From Chrysomallon squamiferum (Eukaryota; Mollusca; Gastropoda; Neomphalida; Peltospiridae), in NCBI GenBank assembly GCA_012295275.1, contig CM022672.1:22134128-22198127 (forward strand): 64,000 nucleotides of DNA. Direction: 5' to 3'. Below the pieces are notes generated by a model, which was not told where the DNA came from, did no database searches, and worked only from the letters and a program-made list of their open reading frames with translations. How positions within the stretch are numbered: the first letter of the stretch is position 1; each line of letters opens with the position of its first letter. The position numbers and the translations under genes are program-made. Below, piece after piece: positions 57,890 through 64,000 of this stretch.

Positions 57890-58318
57890 GAAGTCTCTGG
57901 TGAGGTCACAATGCCTGGTGACGTCACAGTTCCTGGTGAGTTCTCAGTTCATGGTGAGGTCACGGCCTTCTGTAGGTCACAACTAGTCTGGTGAAAGTCA
58001 CAGCGTGTATGTACGTCATAATGCAATGGTAACGCGCAAAGCCTGGTGCTGTTATAGTGCCTTGTGATGTCACGTGGCATGGTTAGGTCACAGTATCAAG
58101 AAATGTTGTATTGTTTGGTTAGGTCACAGTATCAAGAAATGTTGTATTGTTTGGTTAGGTCACAGAGTCCGGAGTGATCACAGTGTCAGGTCAGGTTATA
58201 TGTAAAGCGAGCTCAATTTCCTTGGTGTGATCACAGCGCATGGTGAGGTTATAGTGACCGGTGAGGTCTTAGTGACCGGTGACATCAGAATAGCTGGTGA
58301 CGCCACAGTGTCTGGTAA
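57890..58318. repeat. ~18-bp minisatellite (TGGTGAGGTCACAGTGYC)
   Basis: Core CTGGTGAGGTCACAGT recurs about 20 times with spacings of 17-18 bp where regular. One copy forms TGACGTCA (57919-57926). Two exact copies of a ~37-bp block (GGTTAGGTCACAGTATCAAG ...) lie at about 58082 and 58119. Confidence 0.9.
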
Positions 58319-59280
58319 ATTAAATTGTGTAAATACCAATACCAAATTCCTTTGCAAAGCTACAAAAGAAGTATATATTTACCATTATTTACTATAAAAA
58401 GCGTCTGTTCATAATTATGTTCCTTTATTTAGTAGAATTTTACATTTTCAGATTTCAGTCTTCATTTCCATTTACTGCTACTATAAACACAACAAACCTT
58501 TTAAACTAAAGCTTGAATTATATACACAGAAGTAATTAAACGATTACCAACATTCTGTAAAAAGCTATTTACCGTCATCATTCTGCGTCTGGGAAACAAA
58601 ACTCTCATAGTAAAACGAGATTCGCCAAAGGACACACACAATCACTCGAAACTTTATGGTGCGAGTTTATCTACTTTGTATGTTTACACCAAAATTCGTA
58701 ATCCATATAATCGCAGATGAACATTTAGAGCCCTGAGCACCTTAATTACAGTCAACAAGACCTCTTCTGGACTCCCTGCAGCGTTATTCCTGATCTCATA
58801 ACTGAAATATACCGCTAAGCCAACATAATTGGTAGATCTGGTCATTTCAGTCTGGTCTTCGTTTGACACCATCTAATTTATCAGCGAGAGTGTTTCCACA
58901 AGAAAAGTATAATTTTTTTACTGTCGGAAAATGCAGAAAACCAAAATATGAAAAAAACAAATTACGTCTTTTGTTTCTTCTCCGTGCAGTCAAGATACTG
59001 TAATATATATTTTTTTCAAATGTTTTTGACACTTTTGTGGATTTCGATCTTTTTCTTTAAGATTATTTTAAGTCAAGGAAGATCATGTGTATTATTTTTC
59101 CAGTAGGGAGAAGTTATATTTAATTTACTGTGGATAACGGATGAAATAAATATTATTATTAACGGTTTTCTTTTTCCTTTCCTAATAGTTTTGTTCAGCA
59201 CAAATAATTTCAGATAGCTTGTGTTTCGTCACTGAAACGCTTTTAAATCAGTTTATGAGGTTGCAAACTACTTAATCATC
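58319..59280. other. AT-rich, no gene
   Basis: No exon, element or repeat of note. Confidence 0.5.
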
Positions 59281-59345
59281 TATATCTCTCTCTCATTCTG
59301 CGTGTACTTCTTTCTTTCTTTCTTTCCCTCTCTTTCTCCGTTTCT
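59281..59345. repeat. CT-rich, (TTTC)n
   Basis: TCTCTC and CTTT units, imperfect. Confidence 0.8.
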
Positions 59346-59656
59346 CACTGTATCTCTCACTCTTTAACATTATCATATTCTTATTTTAATCAGCATATAC
59401 GTACATATGTATGTATGTGTGTATATATTATGTATATATATTTTGTATATTTTGCAGAAGCAGCAGTATTAGAAATGGCAATAATGGCGGTGTTCTAGGA
59501 GTGATAATGAAGTATTAGATGTCGTAGTGGTGGTAATGACGGTAGTAACAACAGAAACAACAGTACCTCTCTCTCTCACTTTTTGTCTCGCTTTTTAATA
59601 ATTACTATCTCCCTGACTTTTTGTTTTTTTGTTTTGTTTTATTTTCTACAGATCTT

Positions 59657-59735
59657 TTTTATTTTTTATTTTATTTTTTTTTTTTTTTTTTTTTTTTTAT
59701 TTCGTCTCTGTTCTCATCATAATCATCATCATCAT
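59657..59735. repeat. poly-T and (CAT)n
   Basis: T-run at 59675-59698 and ATC triplets at 59715-59737. Confidence 0.9.
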
Positions 59736-59737
59736 CA

Positions 59738-60088
59738 TTCACACCGTTCTTCTCATTTTCGCTCCAGACATTCCCGTCTCTCTGTAACAATGAGTAATCT
59801 CTTGCCATTGTTTTGTTTGTGAACGTGCAACCCAAGTTGGAAAACGAAGACCACTGGCAGTGACTCAGATGTATGCGACTTTTAAACACCAATTACCTCA
59901 ACCTATCTCCTGTCTCACCTTTCTACTTCAGAGAGGAAACGGAATTATTTCTTTAGGCAGAGAAGTAACAGATACAAGTGCACTAATATCGATTTCATTA
60001 CAGTCGACTATATTGCGTCTTCCTAATTTTAGATAGTTGTAGTTTCTGAATTTTCAAAAATCAATTTAATGATATTTCGCTGAAGGTT
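59738..60088. other. unique sequence, no gene
   Basis: Nothing recognised. Confidence 0.5.
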
Positions 60089-60122
<34 letters not shown>

Positions 60123-60165
60123 ATGAATAACTGGGAAGGTATTTTTGTAGGTTTTTTTTTGTTTT

Positions 60166-60195
<30 letters not shown>
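60089..60195. repeat. poly-T tracts
   Basis: T28 at 60090-60117 and T-rich 60151-60195. Confidence 0.95.
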
Positions 60196-60199
<4 letters not shown>

Positions 60200-60365
60200 A
60201 ATGTAATTCTGATATATTATGCTGTTTGAAATAACTGGTAATATTGATTCACTAGTCTGGTGAACCGTTTTATCCATTCACGATTCGAGAACTGAAAAGC
60301 TGAAAAGCATTAGAATAATTTATATGAATAATAATTGTTTGGCATTACATACACTGCTACATGTA

Positions 60366-60665
60366 GACACACACACACACAGACACACACACATAGATAC
60401 AGATATGGATATATATGTGTATGTATGTATGTACGTACGTATGCATATGTATGTTTGCATGCATATGTGTGTCTGTTTATCTATGTATCTCTATGTTTGT
60501 ATGTATGTATGTGTGTATGTATGTATTGGTTTGTGTGTGTGTGTGTATATATATATATATTATTACTACTGCCTATTATTATTATTATTATTATATATAC
60601 AAAACAAATATACATATACATACATGCATGCATACGTAGGTACATATATATACGCTTGCATGCAT
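60366..60665. repeat. (CA)/(GTAT)/(TA)/(ATT)/(CATA) compound region
   Basis: About 300 bp of adjoining tracts. Three overlapping plus-strand frames are repeat translation. Confidence 0.93.
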
Positions 60666-60984
60666 AAAATTATGCAAGCTTCTTAACTACATTTGTGGAT
60701 TTGTTTCTTGTTACATGATTTAGCATCATTATTATTATGATTAGCAGTTCCATTTTTATCCTTGTAATAAATAAAATAAAAAATTAAAAGAATTAAAAAT
60801 CGATTTTTCTGTTCTTGTTAATCGTAATTTATTTAATAACTTTTAACCGTCGACTTTCACATTTTTATTCCAGCTACCTGCATGGTTACACGTACTGTTA
60901 TTGATCAAAGCACATTATTATCGAAAGGATTGAGCTCACTTTTTCTTTTCTTATGTTTCAGCTTCAATCATTTTAAAAGGAAAA

Positions 60985-61165
60985 TTGAATAATTTACAAA
61001 CCACGCAAATTCCACATGGCGAATAGGCCATTAAATCGATCACGTGCCCTGTACATGTCTTCTTGGACTCGACCGGTTCTCTGACAGTGCTCCGTGACGC
61101 TGTGTTCCTAATGGTACCGATGTACAGGTAACGGTTGACTGAATAACCGTCAAGAGGATTCTGAG
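60985..61165. promoter_or_regulatory. candidate regulatory block with CACGTG
   Basis: Complex sequence with GATCACGTGCCC (E-box), AGGCCATTAAATCGATCACG and CAGGTAACGGTTGACTGAATAACCGTC. The latter contains the ACGGTTGACT/AATAACCGT imperfect inverted repeat. Enhancer role is inferred. Confidence 0.28.
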
Positions 61166-61169
61166 GGAC

Positions 61170-61241
61170 TATTATTATTTTTTATTTTTTATTTTTTATA
61201 TTTTTTGTATTTTATTTTTTATATTCTTTTATTTTAATTTT

Positions 61242-61297
<56 letters not shown>
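61170..61297. repeat. T-rich with long poly-T
   Basis: ATTTTTT units, then a poly-T of about 50 nt (61246-61297). Confidence 0.97.
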
Positions 61298-61300
<3 letters not shown>

Positions 61301-61407
61301 CTTAGAAATAATAAAATGTTCTAAAGGCGCAGTCATATTTGATGATTTGTACTAATGATCCGAAGTACCCTGTTTACACATTTTCGGTACGAAAACAAAC
61401 CTGGGGG

Positions 61408-61410
<3 letters not shown>

Positions 61411-61477
<67 letters not shown>
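61411..61477. repeat. (TC)n microsatellite
   Basis: About 32 TC units. Confidence 0.98.
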
Positions 61478-61481
<4 letters not shown>

Positions 61482-61667
61482 TAAAGATGTAGTCTCATGC
61501 TGTATTTAGTCACATTCTTTTTAAATCATATAGATTAAAACGAACTTATACAGTGCTGTTCCAAAATGTATTCAAAAATGTAAATTATTACAAAATACAT
61601 TATCGACAAATTGTACGTTAAGAGGACATAAAGCCGTACAAAACAGTATAATACACTTTGCAAAAAT

Positions 61668-61719
61668 AGAAATAATAATAATGATAATGACAGTAACAAT
61701 AACAACAACAACAACAACA

Positions 61720-61767
<48 letters not shown>

Positions 61768-61786
61768 AATAAATAAATAAATAATA
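61668..61786. repeat. (AAT)/(AAC)/(AAAT) tract
   Basis: AAC at 61697-61720, AAT to 61761, AAAT to 61786. Confidence 0.96.
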
Positions 61787-61969
61787 TATCTAAACATCAA
61801 AAACTGAAAAGTATGCTACAAATTTTTAAAATTTCACTCCAAGACCTCATATCACGGACTATAAACATGTTGTAATCTTCAGCACGGTTTTGTCGTGCAG
61901 GACTTAGATAATGAAGAAGTCTATTTGTTTTGAAAATAAACTGTGGTCCCGCACTAGAAATCAATAGTT

Positions 61970-62235
61970 AATACTCCCGCTTTGGTACAGCGCCGACTAC
62001 AAGTCTTGATCAGTTTACCCTGCCCTGCGAATAGCGCGGATATTAAAGTGTCGGAAATGCTTGATGAAAATGGCAAGCTATGAAGCGACAGGACCGTATC
62101 TAAGCATCATAATCGACGTCTATGGCTTTCTAAGTGACAATCAATTTCATCGAGATTTCGCAGACTCGCTGGCTTTCGACACGGATCGATAACTGATAGA
62201 CTACGATTTCGTAGTACATAGGTCAGGCGGTTATT
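61970..62235. promoter_or_regulatory. candidate regulatory block
   Basis: Repeat-free, CpG-retaining block: GCGAATAGCGCGGATATTAA, TGACAATCAATTTCATCGAG and a CTACGATTTCGTAG hairpin at about 62201-62214. No coding frame. Confidence 0.3.
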
Positions 62236-62394
62236 TTTTGGTTGTTTTTTTTTGTTCACACTCTACACGATTTGTACCTTTTCTCTGATGTTAAGATAAC
62301 AATATAATAACGCAGTTAAAGAACTGACGTTAACAACGTAGCGTAATGTTCATTTATAAGGTCATCATGGTTTTTAACTTTGGACAAATCATTT

Positions 62395-62850
62395 TAACGC
62401 GAGGACATCGTAAAGATGACGTCAGAATGATAACATTTGGTGTGATGTCACAATATCAACACTACGTAATAATGATACTAATACTGAACATACTACGACA
62501 TTAACACTGAAAACATTATAGCCTTGACACTGAGGACACAATAAAGTTAAGATTAGGAACCACAATGTTAATACTTAACATAATAGTGTCTCTTGATGAC
62601 ATCATAATGTTGACACTTGGTTACATCATAATGTCGACACTTGATGACGATATACAATTAACATTCGATGCATCATAGCATTAATATGAGGAGACGATAA
62701 CGTTAACTCGAGAACAGTACAGAGATAGCATTTAGAATATCACAACGTTAATGGTAAGAACATCATAAACGTAATGCAGAGTATATTGGGAATACCATAA
62801 ATTTAACGTCGAGCACCATATAATATCAACGTGACTTCGTAACGTTCGCT
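62395..62850. repeat. degenerate ~24-28-bp tandem repeat
   Basis: Core (G)ACATCATAATGTTGACACTT / AACATTAT..GTTAACACTGA recurs about 15 times with variable spacing. It starts at TGACGTCA (62417-62424). Highly diverged. Confidence 0.75.
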
Positions 62851-63180
62851 ACAGACAGCATGTCTTTTAAAAGCAGTTTATTGGTATTCGGAGAAATAGA
62901 TATTGACCAAAATATCTTGGATGGTCAGAATGATTCAACGATGATGATTTTATGGAAAAAGTATTGATACGGTCTACTTAGATAGGGAAAAGTGATAAAT
63001 TTTCCGTGAATAGAGAGTATACATCTCCCTAGAGAACTTGCACAATGAAATGGTTTATATCGGTAGATGTTTTAATTTTCCCTGGTCTCGCGATGATATA
63101 CAGACAAACGAACTTTGAGGTCAGCTAGGAATAAATATTGCCTCTTTTTACTGTACCAAAAAGCTGTAATATTTATATGT
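62851..63180. other. unique sequence, no gene
   Basis: No supported feature. Confidence 0.5.
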
Positions 63181-63181
63181 A

Positions 63182-63420
63182 CTTTTGAATGTATGTAAAC
63201 ATATACTGTGTATGTATGTGTTTGTAATATGCATTTATGTATGCATATTTGTTCCTACGTACGTATATATGTGTGTGTGTGTGTGTGTGTGTTTGTGTTT
63301 CAGTTTGTATGTATGCGTGTGTGTATGTGTACATATGTAAACGTATGAATGTATGTATATATATGTATGAATATATGTATGTATGACTGTATGTATGTAT
63401 ATGTGTGTATGCACGAATGT
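63182..63420. repeat. (GTAT)n and (GT)n
   Basis: GTAT variants with a GT run at 63268-63293. Confidence 0.92.
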
Positions 63421-63530
63421 TTTGGATGCGGGGTGATTAACATGGAAGTATATGGAACATAGTCTTCGTGATATATATTTAATTTGTTCTTATGTCTTAG
63501 CTGGGGTGTTTACCAAATATTTTCATCTGT

Positions 63531-63902
63531 ATGAAATATTGTACTAATGTATATTTTTTGAAAACATTACCAAAATATAAAATCCAAAAAAGTCTGCATG
63601 AAGCAAACTGTCAACTGAAAGTCACCACGATGTCATGGTTAGATTTGTGTGCGTCCATTATCAACCACACGCCAATTCCGTGGTCCTGTCACGACCCTTT
63701 GTTCTTCATCTTCATCAAACGACGATATATCAGTGATATGATTTATTATCGGAACAAGTTCCAATATAAATATCATCCGGATTTTGACCTTTTGACCTCT
63801 TTTCGTCCGCACGTGCTCTCGTTCTGTTGTTTTGGAGAGGACGGCTGTTTGATAGTAATACGTTGTGAGAGGACGCCATTTCGACTCGTTGATAATAATT
63901 GA
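63531..63902 (+). CDS. unrecognised 123-codon open frame
   Basis: ATG at 63531, TGA at 63900-63902. Composition is mixed and not repeat-derived in the second half (KFQYKYHPDFDLL, SFRPHVLSFCCFGEDGC). No signal peptide, domain or splice context recognised. The sequence also keeps short opposite-strand frames (63730-63976). It may equally be a conserved non-coding block with chance frames. Confidence 0.2.
   Translation: MKYCTNVYFLKTLPKYKIQKSLHEANCQLKVTTMSWLDLCASIINHTPIPWSCHDPLFFIFIKRRYISDMIYYRNKFQYKYHPDFDLLTSFRPHVLSFCCFGEDGCLIVIRCERTPFRLVDNN
63785..63798 (-). promoter_or_regulatory. DR2 nuclear-receptor site
   Basis: Minus strand reads AGGTCA-AA-AGGTCA, a perfect direct repeat with 2-bp spacing (known for RAR/RXR-type and related receptors). 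It sits inside the complex block 63600-63960. Confidence 0.45.
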
Positions 63903-64000
63903 TTCGCTGGGGAAAGTGATTCACTGTTATTATGCGTACTCCGACAATGGACTTGTCTTATTGGACGTTCAATCAATTAGGCAGGACTCAGATTTGTAAA

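Overview
This window is non-coding-dominated animal nuclear DNA. It is AT-rich and saturated with di-, tri- and tetranucleotide microsatellites, long poly-A/poly-T runs and several minisatellites. Operons, Shine-Dalgarno-spaced genes, CRISPR arrays, rRNA genes and intact tRNA genes are all absent. Relics of tRNA-derived SINEs, a hAT-type MITE and metazoan-type splice sites point to an animal. The body of one SINE (about 46.4 kb) resembles, from memory, the widespread molluscan SINE core, and the microsatellite style also fits a mollusc. That is my best guess, and I cannot resolve the class. Almost all long open frames are translated simple repeats, so I do not call them genes.

The most gene-like part is 45.4-46.2 kb on the minus strand. 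A 106-bp GC-rich open segment (45428-45533) has a consensus GTACGT donor and reads like a real protein exon. About 340 bp upstream of it lies a CpG-dense block (about 45870-46215) with a CCAAT box, TATA-like and CRE-like sequence and a possible GTGAGT donor. The simplest model is the promoter and first exons of a minus-strand gene. Its remaining exons would lie to the left, in or beyond the repeat-filled 0-45 kb, and its upstream flank would be 46-64 kb. Weaker coding candidates are a possible plus-strand terminal exon at 9514-9568, a 41-codon ORF at 5449-5574 and a 123-codon ORF at 63531-63902.

Layout: 0-5.5 kb, microsatellites. 5.5-9 kb, two or three complex blocks with factor-like motifs (paired TAATCC, a palindromic forkhead site) around a diverged ~140-bp tandem repeat. 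9-15 kb, dense SSRs including a 1.3-kb cluster of opposing CT/GA tracts. 15.8-16.2 kb, a tRNA-SINE with a duplicated tail. 17-24 kb, minisatellites (57 bp, 37 bp with dimeric structure, ~170-200 bp) and complex blocks. 29.7-31.7 kb, SINE-like scraps and a 45-bp minisatellite. 35.9-36.4 kb, a hAT MITE with an 8-bp target duplication. 36.4-40.6 kb, more minisatellites. 40.6 and 45.6 kb, two copies of one dispersed repeat, the second beside the exon. 46-64 kb, SINEs, a telomere-like hexamer array, microsatellites and the best enhancer-like sequence (51.06-51.84 kb, and the DR2 site at 63.8 kb).

Two window-wide signals stand out. The palindrome TGACGTCA occurs ten times, against roughly one expected, and nearly all copies are in otherwise unrelated sequence. 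Complex blocks of 150-800 bp also survive between the microsatellites and look like conserved regulatory elements. I saw no complete transposase, reverse transcriptase, virus or toxin gene.
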